Positions 1 through 9,041 of a DNA stretch of 55,495 bases are shown here, piece by piece. The notes beneath the pieces are model-generated. The model worked only from the letters and a program-made list of their open reading frames with translations. It did no database searches and was not told the DNA's origin. The DNA lies in contig CAMIIP010000010.1 of assembly GCA_946222285.1 (NCBI GenBank), positions 1 to 55,495 on the forward strand, in the 5' to 3' direction. Both the position numbers and the translations under genes were made by a program. Position 1 is the stretch's first letter; the number at the start of each line of letters is the position of its first letter. This DNA comes from an uncultured Rothia sp. Lineage in GTDB: Bacteria; Actinomycetota; Actinomycetes; Actinomycetales; Micrococcaceae.

Positions 1-39
1 GTTGTCTAGTTGGTGATGGGGCTGGTTTTACCCCCCCTT

Positions 40-584
40 ATGAATAAGCCTCACTGGACCATCGACGCTGAACACTCACGCATTGGTTTTCTGCCCGCCA
101 TGCAATGGTGACAAAGGTTCGTGGTGCTTTCAACGATGTACAGGGCGTTACACATATTGATCCTCAAAACTGGGAAAAATCATACGCAAAGATTTCTATT
201 CGCGTTGAAAGTATTGATACTCGCAATTCTCAACGAGACGAGCACCTGCGTAATGCAGATTTTTTTGATGCAAAAAACTACCCCACTATTGAGTTTATTT
301 CTACCTCTATCGATGAGGTAGACGATAACCAATTCATTGCCACCGGCGAACTCTCCATGCGCGGGGTAACTAAGCCCATCTCAATCCCGCTCGACCTTAC
401 AGGAATCCATGTAGATACATTCGGCAATATTCGTGCTGGTCTCGAAGGAGGACGCCGCATCAACCGTAAAGACTGGGGCATCACCTGGAATGAAACCCTC
501 GATGCCGGCGGAGTCATGATTTCTGAAAAAATAAGCCTTGAATTTGAGCTTTCTCTGGTGAAAAATACCCAGCTAGATTCTTAA
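40..584 (+). pseudogene. YceI family protein, broken by a one-base frameshift
   Basis: YceI-like proteins form a lipocalin-fold beta-barrel that binds isoprenoid-type lipids. The first 20 or so codons from ATG 40 read MNKPHWTIDAEHSRIGF, the usual family opening (W-x-I-D-x-x-H-S). That frame then stops at about 109. The rest of the family sequence, VTKVRGAFNDVQG and onward, runs in another frame from about 105 to the stop at 584. Adding one T to the four-T run at 87-90 restores GFSARHAMVTKVRG, a canonical YceI sequence, giving about 181 residues. It could be a real mutation or a homopolymer sequencing error. An in-frame start slightly upstream (ATG 16) is also possible. No signal peptide is seen. 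Confidence 0.85.
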
Positions 585-635
585 ACTCTGGAATCTGTTG
601 CCAACCATATTACGTCTTCAGAAACCCATAAGAGG

Positions 636-674
636 TGGCTCCCTGAATCCGAGCTTACCCGGAAGAGGGAGCCA
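636..674. terminator. Terminator between YceI and pstB
   Basis: A perfect 9-bp stem, TGGCTCCCT paired with AGGGAGCCA, lies between the convergent YceI and pstB genes. It is followed on the plus strand by GCTTTT. It probably ends the YceI transcript and may also stop the pst transcript. Confidence 0.7.
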
Positions 675-693
675 GCTTTTGTGAATAAATCTC

Positions 694-1473
694 TTATCCG
701 AAGCGACCAGAAACGTAATCTTCGGTTGCCTTTTCTTTGGGATTATTGAAAATTTCCTGAGTGGGCGCATATTCAATGAGCTTTCCGGGCTTGCCGGTTC
801 CTGCAATGTTGAAAAAGGCCGTCTTATCTGACACACGAGCTGCCTGCTGCATATTATGAGTAACGATGACCACCGTATATTCTTCTTTAAGCTCGTTAAT
901 CAAATCTTCAACTGCCAAGGTAGAAATAGGGTCAAGAGCTGAACAGGGCTCATCCATAAGAATCACGTTAGGGCGCACTGCAATTGATCGCGCAATGCAC
1001 AGGCGCTGCTGCTGACCTCCAGAAAGACCAGAGCCCGGCTTATCCAAACGATCCTTGACTTCGTTCCAGAGGTTAGCTCCACGCAGTGAGCTCTCAACCA
1101 GAGCATCTGCATCTGCACGAGAAATCTTGCGGTTGTTGAGCTTCACACCAGCCAAAACATTTTCACGGATAGACATGGTGGGAAAAGGGTTGGGGCGCTG
1201 GAAAACCATGCCCACCTGGGTACGAACAGCTACCGGATCAACATCTTTAGCGTATAGATTCTCGCCGTCCAGAAGAACCTTACCTTCAACATGAGCACCT
1301 GCAATGACCTCGTGCATCCGGTTAAGGGTGCGCAAGAAGGTTGACTTGCCACAACCGGAAGGGCCGATAAAAGCCGTTACCGAGCGAGACTCGATGGTCA
1401 TATTAACATTTTCAACTGCCAAAAAGTCACCATAGTAAACGTTGAGATCCTCAACATCAATGCGCTTAGACAA
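694..1473 (-). CDS. pstB: Phosphate ABC transporter ATP-binding protein PstB
   Basis: Energises high-affinity phosphate import as the cytoplasmic ATPase of PstSCAB. The 259 residues match the normal family length. Walker A GPSGCGKST is at about 37-45, the signature LSGGQ at about 150-154, Walker B ILMDEP at about 171-176 and the switch histidine in VIVTHN. The start codon is TTG (1471-1473), preceded by an AAAGGA ribosome-binding site, so it is a credible non-ATG start. It is the last gene of the minus-strand operon pstS-pstC-pstA-pstB. Family assignment is firm. Confidence 0.97.
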   Translation of the reverse strand: MSKRIDVEDLNVYYGDFLAVENVNMTIESRSVTAFIGPSGCGKSTFLRTLNRMHEVIAGAHVEGKVLLDGENLYAKDVDPVAVRTQVGMVFQRPNPFPTMSIRENVLAGVKLNNRKISRADADALVESSLRGANLWNEVKDRLDKPGSGLSGGQQQRLCIARSIAVRPNVILMDEPCSALDPISTLAVEDLINELKEEYTVVIVTHNMQQAARVSDKTAFFNIAGTGKPGKLIEYAPTQEIFNNPKEKATEDYVSGRFG

Positions 1474-1547
1474 TGTATTTTCCTTTACTCACTTGCTTGG
1501 GGGTAATCATCAAGATTACCGAAATAGAATGGAACCGCCGCGGCGTA

Positions 1548-2648
1548 TTAGCGACCGGTTTTAGGGGCAAAAGCCTTAGCGATTGCGCGGGCAATCAAAT
1601 TCAGAATCATCACAATCAAAATCAAAATGAGTGCCGCGGCCCAAGCACGGGTTTCTGAAATTTCAGGTGCGGTGGGGCTAGTGGGCGTCATAATCTGATA
1701 GTAAATATAGGTGGGTAAGGTTGCCATCCACCCGCTGAAGGCATTGAAATTAATGGAATTTACAAAACCTGCGGTTACAAGAATCGGAGCGGTTTCACCA
1801 ATCACGCGAGCAATAGCCAGAGTCACGCCCGATGCGATACCGGAAATTGCGGTAGGAATAACAACCTTCATAATGGTTCTCCACTTACGCACACCCAGCG
1901 CATAAGAAGCTTCACGCAGCTCATCGGGTACGATACGAAGCATTTCCTCTGCATTTCTAACCACAGTAGGAATCATAAGAACCGATAGCGCCACTGCCGC
2001 TACCAAACCGGTTCGGGTTGACGGCGATCCAGTAACCAGCGCGAAGAACGATGCCGCGAAAAGACCGGCAACAATCGAAGGAATACCTGTCATCACATCC
2101 ACGAAGAAGGTGATGGCTCGACTGAGTAGACCGCCTTTGCCGTACTCCACCAGATAAATAGCGGTAAGCAGACCGATCGGCACCGAAATCAAGGTTGCAA
2201 GAGCTGTGATCTCTAGCGTGCCAACAATCGCATGATAAATACCACCGAGAATCGCTTGATCGCCGCTAGCAGTTTTATTATCAACAACGCCAGTCACGCC
2301 ATTCATCGAGGTACCTAAAAAGTGTCCGGATAATCCGGGAATTCCTTTGGCAAGAACCGTCCAGAGCACCGAAACCAAAGGAACCAAGGCGATAAGAAAG
2401 GTACCGTAAACCAAGAATCGTGCGAAAGAATCGCTACCCTTACGTCGTCCTTCAATCATGCCAATGGTTACGGGACCGACAATAACAAAAATCAGACCGG
2501 TAAAGATTGCCCACATAGCAATAGAGAAACCAATCAAGGCCGAAAGAGCGGCGCCTAAAATGATAGCGGCCAAACCCACAGCCGGAATCAGCCATTGAGG
2601 AGCCTGTCCGCTGGTAAGGCGAGAAGAAGTTACTACTGTTGAACTCAT
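1548..2648 (-). CDS. pstA: Phosphate ABC transporter permease PstA
   Basis: One of the two membrane channel subunits of the phosphate importer. The 366-residue protein has two early hydrophobic segments near residues 22-60, another at about 75-95, then the binding-protein-dependent permease domain from about 140 to 355. The EAA-type cytoplasmic loop reads ELREASYALGVRKWRTI. The family is usually nearer 300 residues; the extra length is the N-terminal hydrophobic extension common in Actinobacteria. It starts 2 nt after the pstC stop codon, which points to translational coupling. pstB follows 74 nt downstream. Confidence 0.96.
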   Translation of the reverse strand: MSSTVVTSSRLTSGQAPQWLIPAVGLAAIILGAALSALIGFSIAMWAIFTGLIFVIVGPVTIGMIEGRRKGSDSFARFLVYGTFLIALVPLVSVLWTVLAKGIPGLSGHFLGTSMNGVTGVVDNKTASGDQAILGGIYHAIVGTLEITALATLISVPIGLLTAIYLVEYGKGGLLSRAITFFVDVMTGIPSIVAGLFAASFFALVTGSPSTRTGLVAAVALSVLMIPTVVRNAEEMLRIVPDELREASYALGVRKWRTIMKVVIPTAISGIASGVTLAIARVIGETAPILVTAGFVNSINFNAFSGWMATLPTYIYYQIMTPTSPTAPEISETRAWAAALILILIVMILNLIARAIAKAFAPKTGR

Positions 2649-2650
2649 GC

Positions 2651-3619
2651 TTAGTTAGCTCCTGAGAATTCTTTGTAGCGGCTAGTGATCATACGAGCAA
2701 TCACGTTGACAATCAGGGTAATAATGAATAGCACCAGACCGGCCGCGATTAGTTCCGACATCCGCAAGCCGTAAGCTTCTGGGAAGTTTAGCGCAATTTC
2801 CGAAGCGAAAGTTTGGTTACCGGATCGAATAAGAGAAGCTGTCATCGGACCGGCTGCAAGCACCAGGGTAACCGCCATAGTCTCACCGAGCGCGCGACCA
2901 AGAGCCAGCATGATGGATGAAACGATTCCGGTACGGGCAAAAGGAAAGACAGTCATCTTCACCATTTCCCAGCGGGTTGCACCTAACCCCAGGGCAGCTT
3001 CTTCTTGGAGCTTAGGAGTCTGAATAAAAATCTCACGGCACATCGATGTAATGATAGGAAGAATCATGATGCCCAAAACCATACCGGCAGTCAAAACTGT
3101 CTTACCCGTCTGCGAAGCTGGTCCTTCAAAAATAGGAATCCAGCCAAAATAAGTTGCCAACCAGTCGTAGAAAGGAACAATCTTCGGAGCAAGAGCCGAT
3201 GCACCCCATGCACCGAAAATAACCGAAGGGATAGCTGCCAAAAGGTCGATAACGTAGCCGATGGCCTTAGCAAACTTACGAGGCGCATAATGCGAAATAT
3301 AAAGCGCAACGCCTATACCAATAGGAGTTGCGATGAGAAGAGCGATTGTTGAAGCAATGAGTGTTCCGATAGTTAGCGGCCAAATATATTTAAGGAAGCT
3401 ACCTGCGGTAAGTTCGTTGGAATCAGCAGTAAAAACCGGTAGCGCCTGGGCTACCAAAAAGATTGCAACCGCAGCAAGAACCACAAGAATAAGGATACCT
3501 GCGCTGAGCGAGACACCCGAAAAAATCTTATCTGCAGCAGGATTACCAATAGCGGGAAGCTCTTTAGTATTTTTACGGCGCGAGCTTGGTCCGTTGGGTG
3601 AATCAGAAGTAATTGACAT
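2651..3619 (-). CDS. pstC: Phosphate ABC transporter permease PstC
   Basis: Second channel subunit of the phosphate importer. The 322-residue protein has about six transmembrane segments and the EAA loop QEEAALGLGATRWEM, which docks onto the ATPase. The N-terminal 30 residues are hydrophilic (Ser, Lys and Arg rich) and cytoplasmic. The ATG start at 3619 gives a sensible N-terminus. It is separated from pstS by about 97 nt that contain a strong hairpin, and is directly followed by pstA. Confidence 0.96.
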   Translation of the reverse strand: MSITSDSPNGPSSRRKNTKELPAIGNPAADKIFSGVSLSAGILILVVLAAVAIFLVAQALPVFTADSNELTAGSFLKYIWPLTIGTLIASTIALLIATPIGIGVALYISHYAPRKFAKAIGYVIDLLAAIPSVIFGAWGASALAPKIVPFYDWLATYFGWIPIFEGPASQTGKTVLTAGMVLGIMILPIITSMCREIFIQTPKLQEEAALGLGATRWEMVKMTVFPFARTGIVSSIMLALGRALGETMAVTLVLAAGPMTASLIRSGNQTFASEIALNFPEAYGLRMSELIAAGLVLFIITLIVNVIARMITSRYKEFSGAN

Positions 3620-3667
3620 ATCTGGTTGATGCCTTTGGTTGAATTTTCATTCCCTAAAAAGTGGTGA

Positions 3668-3703
3668 GCGGTGCGACTGAGCCAGCTTGCCCAGTCGCAC
3701 CGC
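3668..3703 (-). terminator. Hairpin between pstS and pstC, likely attenuator
   Basis: A perfect 12-bp stem, GCGGTGCGACTG paired with CAGTCGCACCGC, has a 12-nt loop and lies inside the pst operon just after pstS. On the minus strand a short T run (TTTTAGGG) follows some nucleotides later. Such a structure commonly causes partial termination or protects the upstream message, which would give more binding protein than membrane components. That role is inference. Confidence 0.65.
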
Positions 3704-3716
3704 CGTGTAAACCTCG

Positions 3717-4820
3717 TTAGCTAGCGACCTTTACAGATTCAATAGCTTTCTTCGCATCTTTGCGCAAGGTTTCGGTCAAAGGAGCTGAGTGTGCTGAATC
3801 TGCAGCATCGGTCTGACCTTCTTCAGAGACAACGTAGTTCTCGTATGCCTTGACCAAATCAACGGTTTCCTGGTTATCGTACTGTGAGCAAACGATGTGG
3901 TAAGAGACAAGAACTACAGGGTATGCGCCGGCTTCTTTAGGAGTACGGTTAATCTCCAAAGACATATCGTTATCGTGCATGCCGCCAACCTTTTTGGAGG
4001 TTTCTACAGTCTTAGCTGCAGCCTTGGCAGAAAGCTCAACATATTCATCGCCAGCCTTCACCTTGACGGTACCCAAATCACCTACCGCAGAAGCATCTGC
4101 ATAAGTGATTGCGCCTTCAGTGGATGTAGTAGTGGTAACGACGCCGGCGGTGCCCTTGTTAGACTCACCTGCGTATTCGCTAGGCCAGTTACCGTCTGCT
4201 TTCTTATCCCATGCACCGTTTGAGGCAGCGGCAAGGTACGCGGTGAAGTTTTCGGTAGTACCAGAATCATCGGAGCGATGAACCACGGTGATGTTGGTAT
4301 CGGGAAGATCAACGCCCTCGTTCTGAGACTTGATAGCCGTATCATTCCACTTGGTGATTTCGCCTTTGAAAATCTTTGCAATAGTTTCGCCGTCAAGGTT
4401 CAGTGAACCGATTCCGGGGAGGTTGTATGCAATAGCAATGGGAGAGATATATACAGGAATATCGATAGCACCCTCAGGACCGCACTTCTCTTTGGACTGC
4501 TTATATTCATCGGCAGTAAGGTGAGCATCCGAGCCAGCGAACTGTGCACCGCCGGCAAGAAGAGCCTTACGACCTGCGCCAGATCCGTCAGGAGAGTAGT
4601 TTACCGATGCTTTAGAGTTAGCCGCAGAGAAGCCAGCTTCCCATGCATCGATTGCAGCTTTCTGAGATGAAGCACCCACGCCAGTGAAGGAACCTGAAAT
4701 ATTCGAATCAGAGGATTTGTTCTCTGAAGTACCGGTTGCGTTATCTGAACCGCATGCAGAAAGCGCGAGCATACCAACGAGAGCGAGCGAAGCTACGCGT
4801 ACGAGTACCTTAGTCTTCAA
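3717..4820 (-). CDS. pstS: Phosphate-binding lipoprotein PstS
   Basis: Captures phosphate outside the membrane and hands it to PstCA. The 367-residue protein opens with a lipoprotein signal peptide and a lipobox LSAC with the modified Cys at residue 23. It is followed by a Ser/Thr/Asn-rich linker and the PBP-like domain. The family sequences GSFTGVGASSQ near the start and VVHRSDDSGTTENFTAYL, which contacts phosphate, are visible. The start codon is TTG (4818-4820) with an AAAGGG ribosome-binding site. It is first in the pst operon. Confidence 0.96.
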   Translation of the reverse strand: MKTKVLVRVASLALVGMLALSACGSDNATGTSENKSSDSNISGSFTGVGASSQKAAIDAWEAGFSAANSKASVNYSPDGSGAGRKALLAGGAQFAGSDAHLTADEYKQSKEKCGPEGAIDIPVYISPIAIAYNLPGIGSLNLDGETIAKIFKGEITKWNDTAIKSQNEGVDLPDTNITVVHRSDDSGTTENFTAYLAAASNGAWDKKADGNWPSEYAGESNKGTAGVVTTTTSTEGAITYADASAVGDLGTVKVKAGDEYVELSAKAAAKTVETSKKVGGMHDNDMSLEINRTPKEAGAYPVVLVSYHIVCSQYDNQETVDLVKAYENYVVSEEGQTDAADSAHSAPLTETLRKDAKKAIESVKVAS

Positions 4821-5044
4821 GAAAGTATCCCTTTCAATGAGCCGTGCGCCTTGTTCGGCTCCAGCTGTGTGATGTGTGATGAGTGCCCGAGTCTTGAAAG
4901 AGGTCTTCGGACCTTACAACGATTGACTCTAGGAGTGAAAGGTAGCCTGAATTAGAGGGCTAGGTAAATAGAAAGTTAACACTGAGAGACGTTTAACACC
5001 GCAAAGAGAGTCACCCTATCGCTTACCTGCCTAAACTTAAACCT
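4821..5044. promoter_or_regulatory. Divergent promoter region between pstS and the FUSC gene
   Basis: A 224-bp gap between two divergent genes. For pstS it probably carries a phosphate-responsive (PhoP-type) site. Two TTAACAC words 17 bp apart (4976-4982 and 4993-4999) are the only repeated words I see, and they are weak evidence. For the plus-strand gene see the leaderless promoter entry. Confidence 0.4.
5032..5044 (+). promoter_or_regulatory. Probable leaderless promoter of the FUSC gene
   Basis: A -10-like TAAACT (5032-5037) sits 7 nt before ATG 5045, and there is no Shine-Dalgarno sequence between. This places the transcription start at or next to the start codon, as in the leaderless mRNAs common in Actinobacteria. 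Confidence 0.5.
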
Positions 5045-6352
5045 ATGAGCTCCGATGCAACCAAACCTGACCTGCGAGAACATCTTTCTACCCGTTTTAG
5101 TGAGGGTATGACGCGCGTCCGGCAGGGCTTTTTCCAATCCTTACAGATTGTTATTTCCGGTATCGGCGCTTACGCTTTCGCCCACTATGTACTGGGACAT
5201 CATGAACCGATCTTCGCAGCCACCGCTGCCATCGTGTCTTTAGGCTATGTTCGCGGTGCTACTCATTCGCGCCGGATGCTTGAAGTGACGCTCGGTGTTA
5301 CGCTAGGTATCTTCATTGGAGATTTACTGATGTTGGTTTTAGGGCGAGGCATGTGGCAGGCTGCCCTGGTTCTTTTCATCTCTATTCAGATTGCACGCTT
5401 TTTAGATAACGGCATTATTTTTACTATTCAGATGGGCTTGCAGTCCTGTCTAGTGGTGCTAATGGTTCCCACGATAGACGGTGTATTTGCCCGCAGTATT
5501 GATGCCATCGTGGGCGGCCTGTGCGCATTTTTACTCATGTTTTTCTTTCCCAAAGATCCCCGAGTTACTCCACGCGCCAACATTCAAAAGCTCACCGAAA
5601 CTTTTTCCCAGGTGCTACTGAGCTCCGCTCAATCGATGCGTCATTATAGGGGCGATGAAGCGCAACAAGCTCTTGAGCAAGCCCGCGATTTGCAGCCACT
5701 CTATGAGGCCGCACGAGGCGACGTCGTCACTGCTAAAGGTATGGCGAAACTTTCTATGCTAGGGCAGCGATACAGCGATGAGCTCAACGAGTATTCAGAG
5801 ACACTCTCTGGTATAGACCTGGCGATTCGCAATACGCGTGTACTCAACCGCCGGATGGCTTCAACCATTAACCACGTACAGATTTCAGATGAAGCTATCG
5901 AATCAATCGCTGATGTTCTCAGGCTCATTGCTCACGCGGTCGAAGAGCTGGGTGATGCCTTTAGCAACCCTGATCTAAAGGACCGAAAAGCTCTTCGTTT
6001 GCAGGTGCGGCGGCACCTCACCTCGGTTGGTAGCACTCTTGAGCCGAGCCTCATGGGTGTGCGAACCCTGGAAGCGGAATCGTTGGTTCTCATGCTCCGT
6101 CCCCTCGTCACAGACCTTCTTGAAGCAACCGGTTTAGACCATCATTCTGCCGCGGATTTACTGATTCCACTAGGCGAATCTATGACCGAACACGCGCCAC
6201 GAACCAATACTATAACGCAGGTTCCTCGCTTCTCGTCCAAGAACAATTCCGAAGCAGACGAGGAAGACTTTCATGATCTAAAGCCCGACGATACGCGCGC
6301 GCTAAACGTGGTTTTACGAAAACACCAAAAGAAAATTTCTTCCGACGAGTAA
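5045..6352 (+). CDS. FUSC-family membrane protein (aromatic acid exporter-like)
   Basis: The 435-residue protein has a membrane part of about five or six helices between residues 25 and 175, followed by a long helical cytoplasmic region. The glycine-rich opening of the membrane part and the sequence FFFPKDPR at the end of the last helix resemble the FUSC/ArAE family, whose studied members export aromatic carboxylic acids. The substrate here is unknown. It stands alone, divergent from pst and about 70 nt upstream of radA. The C-terminal 40 residues are charged and low in complexity. Confidence 0.8.
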   Translation: MSSDATKPDLREHLSTRFSEGMTRVRQGFFQSLQIVISGIGAYAFAHYVLGHHEPIFAATAAIVSLGYVRGATHSRRMLEVTLGVTLGIFIGDLLMLVLGRGMWQAALVLFISIQIARFLDNGIIFTIQMGLQSCLVVLMVPTIDGVFARSIDAIVGGLCAFLLMFFFPKDPRVTPRANIQKLTETFSQVLLSSAQSMRHYRGDEAQQALEQARDLQPLYEAARGDVVTAKGMAKLSMLGQRYSDELNEYSETLSGIDLAIRNTRVLNRRMASTINHVQISDEAIESIADVLRLIAHAVEELGDAFSNPDLKDRKALRLQVRRHLTSVGSTLEPSLMGVRTLEAESLVLMLRPLVTDLLEATGLDHHSAADLLIPLGESMTEHAPRTNTITQVPRFSSKNNSEADEEDFHDLKPDDTRALNVVLRKHQKKISSDE

Positions 6353-6412
6353 AACTAAAATCTTCCTTTTAGCCGCTCGAAAAAGGGGACTTATCTTGTC
6401 AGTGTCCTCCCC

Positions 6413-6424
6413 TATGATAGGTCT
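6413..6424 (+). promoter_or_regulatory. Probable leaderless promoter of radA
   Basis: TATGAT (6413-6418) lies 6 nt before the radA ATG at 6425 with no ribosome-binding site, consistent with transcription starting at the A of the start codon. Confidence 0.5.
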
Positions 6425-7825
6425 ATGAGCCCTCGTAAAACCTCCAAAACCGCCAACACTTATCGGTGTACCGAATGTGGCTGGACCACCGCTAAGTGGG
6501 TGGGGCGTTGTGGCCAGTGCCAGCAGTGGGGAACCGTTGAAGAAATGGGCGGTTCGATTGTTGCTAAAACAACCGCCGCGTCTTCCGTTCAATCACCGGC
6601 CAGACCCATTGCCCAGATAGATTCGACTATTGCCCAGTATATGAGTACCGGTAATTCTGAGTTTGATCGCGTTCTCGGTGGTGGCTTGGTTCCCGGGGCG
6701 GTAATTCTGATGGCTGGTGAGCCAGGTGTTGGTAAATCAACTCTCCTACTTGATGTTGCGGCAACTTTTGCGAGGAATCTCGTCCAGAAGAAAAACCGGG
6801 ATGTTCTCTACGTTACCGGTGAGGAATCGGCAGCCCAGGTTAAACTACGCGCGGATCGTATTGGTGCCATCGCTGACACTCTCTATCTCACCTCAGAAAC
6901 CGATTTGGGTACCGCGCTAGCCCACATAGACCAGGTGAATCCTGCGTTGTTGGTGGTGGATTCGGTACAGACGCTTGCCTCGGGGGAAGTCGAAGGAAGC
7001 GCTGGCGGCGTGACCCAGGTACGAGAAGTTGCCGCTTCGATTATTGCGGCGGCGAAAGCTCGCAATATGTGTACTCTACTGGTCGGTCATGTGACCAAAG
7101 AAGGAACCATCGCGGGGCCTCGCCTCCTAGAACATCTGGTAGATGTAGTCTGCCAATTCGAGGGCGATAAGCATTCCGCTATCCGCATGCTGAGGGCTAT
7201 CAAGAACCGATTTGGTCCCACCGACGAGGTCGGCTGTTTTGATATGCACGAAGACGGAATTGCTCCTGTCACCGACCCTTCCGAACTGTTCGTCTCCCGT
7301 ACACCTCGCCCGGTAGCGGGTACCTGCGTCACGGTTACCATGGAAGGACGCCGCCCCCTGCTGGCAGAGATTCAGGCACTTCTCGATCAATCAGCTACGC
7401 CCCAACCCCGCCGAGCGACGTCGGGGCTAGACAACGCTCGAATCTCAATGTTGCTGGCGGTACTACAAAAACGTGCCGGCTTCAACGTGGGCAAACTTGA
7501 TTGCTACATTTCTACAGTTGGTGGCGCTAAGATTTCTGAACCGGCAGCAGATTTAGCCGCCGTTATGGCGCTGGCCTCTGCTGCCCAAGATAAACCTCTC
7601 CCCCGCAAACTGGCAGTCTTTGGAGAGGTAGGGCTTGCCGGTGAAGTACGCGCAGTACCCGGTATTCGTCAGCGTATCGCCGAAGTTGGCAGATTAGGAT
7701 TCACTCATGTGATTGTGCCGGCTTCTCCCAACGGAGTAGGAGAAGTTCCAATGGGAGTCACGGTGAGAGAAGTAGCTTCCCTGCCAGAAGCCCTTTCTCT
7801 TCTATTCCCGCAGGAAAAGAGCTAG
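6425..7825 (+). CDS. radA: DNA repair protein RadA
   Basis: Helicase-like RecA paralogue that processes branched recombination intermediates. In the 466 residues, a C4 zinc finger (Cys 15, 18, 29, 32), Walker A GEPGVGKS (about 98-105), Walker B LLVVD (about 175-179), the diagnostic KNRFG motif (about 260-264) and the C-terminal Lon-protease-like domain appear in order. disA follows 63 nt downstream, the usual actinobacterial pair, and both proteins act on branched DNA. A leaderless start is likely. Confidence 0.97.
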   Translation: MSPRKTSKTANTYRCTECGWTTAKWVGRCGQCQQWGTVEEMGGSIVAKTTAASSVQSPARPIAQIDSTIAQYMSTGNSEFDRVLGGGLVPGAVILMAGEPGVGKSTLLLDVAATFARNLVQKKNRDVLYVTGEESAAQVKLRADRIGAIADTLYLTSETDLGTALAHIDQVNPALLVVDSVQTLASGEVEGSAGGVTQVREVAASIIAAAKARNMCTLLVGHVTKEGTIAGPRLLEHLVDVVCQFEGDKHSAIRMLRAIKNRFGPTDEVGCFDMHEDGIAPVTDPSELFVSRTPRPVAGTCVTVTMEGRRPLLAEIQALLDQSATPQPRRATSGLDNARISMLLAVLQKRAGFNVGKLDCYISTVGGAKISEPAADLAAVMALASAAQDKPLPRKLAVFGEVGLAGEVRAVPGIRQRIAEVGRLGFTHVIVPASPNGVGEVPMGVTVREVASLPEALSLLFPQEKS

Positions 7826-7888
7826 GAGAATTTGATGAGACCACATTTTAAGCCCGTTTATTCCTCGTCGTACAGCCTGTCATAAAAT

Positions 7889-8971
7889 ATGAATGTGCTG
7901 ACTGTTTATAACGATTCCTTTATCAAAACTATTGCCCGTATCGCCCCCGGTACTGAGCTACGTGAAGGTCTTGAACGCATTGTACGGGGTCATACCGGTG
8001 CGCTCATTGTGCTCGGTGATGATAAAACCGTACACGGAATTTCTTCTGGTGGCTTTGCTATCAATACCGAGTTCTCGGCAACTCGTTTACGCGAATTAGC
8101 CAAGATGGACGGCGCTATTATCTGCGATAAAGATGCCACGATGTTGCTGAACGCAGGGGTACAGCTCCTTCCTGATCCCAGCATTGAAACTCACGAATCT
8201 GGCACTCGGCACCGCACTGCTGAGCGAGTAGCCGTGCAAACAGGTTTCCCCGTTATCACCGTTAGCTCATCCATGTCTATGATTTCCGTGTACGTAGATA
8301 AAATTCGTTACACGGTCGAAGATACTCAAGTGCTCATGAGCCGCGCGAACCAAGCAATTCAAACCCTCGAATCGTATACCAATCGGCTAGAACAAATTTT
8401 GCAGTCGCTCTCTTCGTTAGAGATTGAAGCAGGTGTAACTCTGCGTGATGTGGCAGCCACTCTTCAGCGCATGGAAATGGTTCGCCGCATTTCAGCCGAA
8501 GTCAGTTTTTACGTTTTGGAGCTGGGAACCAGCGGTCGCCTCATTGCCCTTCAGCTGGAAGAACTCACTCGGCCCGAAATGCCGGGAGCCGACGTCGTCC
8601 TGCAAGATTATCTTTCTTTACAAGAAATGCAGGACGAGTCTTTCGCCCAAGACGCGCTTTTTCAACTTCAAAACTTGGACGATAAAGATATTGTTGATTT
8701 ATCTATCATCGCTCAAACAGTCGGGTTACCTGGTTCTGATTTGGATGCCGCTCTCTATCCACGCGGATTTCGATTGCTTAGCAGCGTCAAATCGATGCCC
8801 GCTACTGTGGTTGAACGGCTTGTAGAACAGTTTGATGGTCTGCAGGGGCTGATGGCTGCGAACCTTGAAGATCTTAAAGCGGTGGAGGGCGTTGGTGAGA
8901 GTCGTGCCCGTACTATCCGAGAGTCCCTCTCGCGCATGGCAGAATCTTCGCTTCTTGAACGTTTTATGTAA
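7889..8971 (+). CDS. disA: DNA integrity scanning protein DisA, diadenylate cyclase
   Basis: Synthesises cyclic di-AMP from two ATP and monitors branched DNA as an octamer. The 360-residue protein shows the catalytic DGA (about 74-76) and RHRTAER (about 107-113) motifs of the DAC domain, a helical linker, and a C-terminal helix-hairpin-helix DNA-binding region around LKAVEGVGESRARTI. No good ribosome-binding site precedes ATG 7889, but the N-terminus aligns with the family (IARIAPGTELREGLERI begins at about 15). A bidirectional terminator follows. Confidence 0.97.
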   Translation: MNVLTVYNDSFIKTIARIAPGTELREGLERIVRGHTGALIVLGDDKTVHGISSGGFAINTEFSATRLRELAKMDGAIICDKDATMLLNAGVQLLPDPSIETHESGTRHRTAERVAVQTGFPVITVSSSMSMISVYVDKIRYTVEDTQVLMSRANQAIQTLESYTNRLEQILQSLSSLEIEAGVTLRDVAATLQRMEMVRRISAEVSFYVLELGTSGRLIALQLEELTRPEMPGADVVLQDYLSLQEMQDESFAQDALFQLQNLDDKDIVDLSIIAQTVGLPGSDLDAALYPRGFRLLSSVKSMPATVVERLVEQFDGLQGLMAANLEDLKAVEGVGESRARTIRESLSRMAESSLLERFM

Positions 8972-8992
8972 CGATTCCTCTTTAATTTTAAA

Positions 8993-9028
8993 AACAGTGG
9001 GCGCCCTCTGTTGAGAGCGCCCGCTGTT
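8993..9028. terminator. Bidirectional terminator after disA
   Basis: A near-perfect stem, AACAGTGGGCGC-CTC paired with GAG-GCGCCCGCTGTT, lies between two convergent genes. T-rich sequence follows on the plus strand (TATTTAG) and on the minus strand (TTTTAAAATT). Confidence 0.85.
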
Positions 9029-9041
9029 ATTTAGTGAGTAC

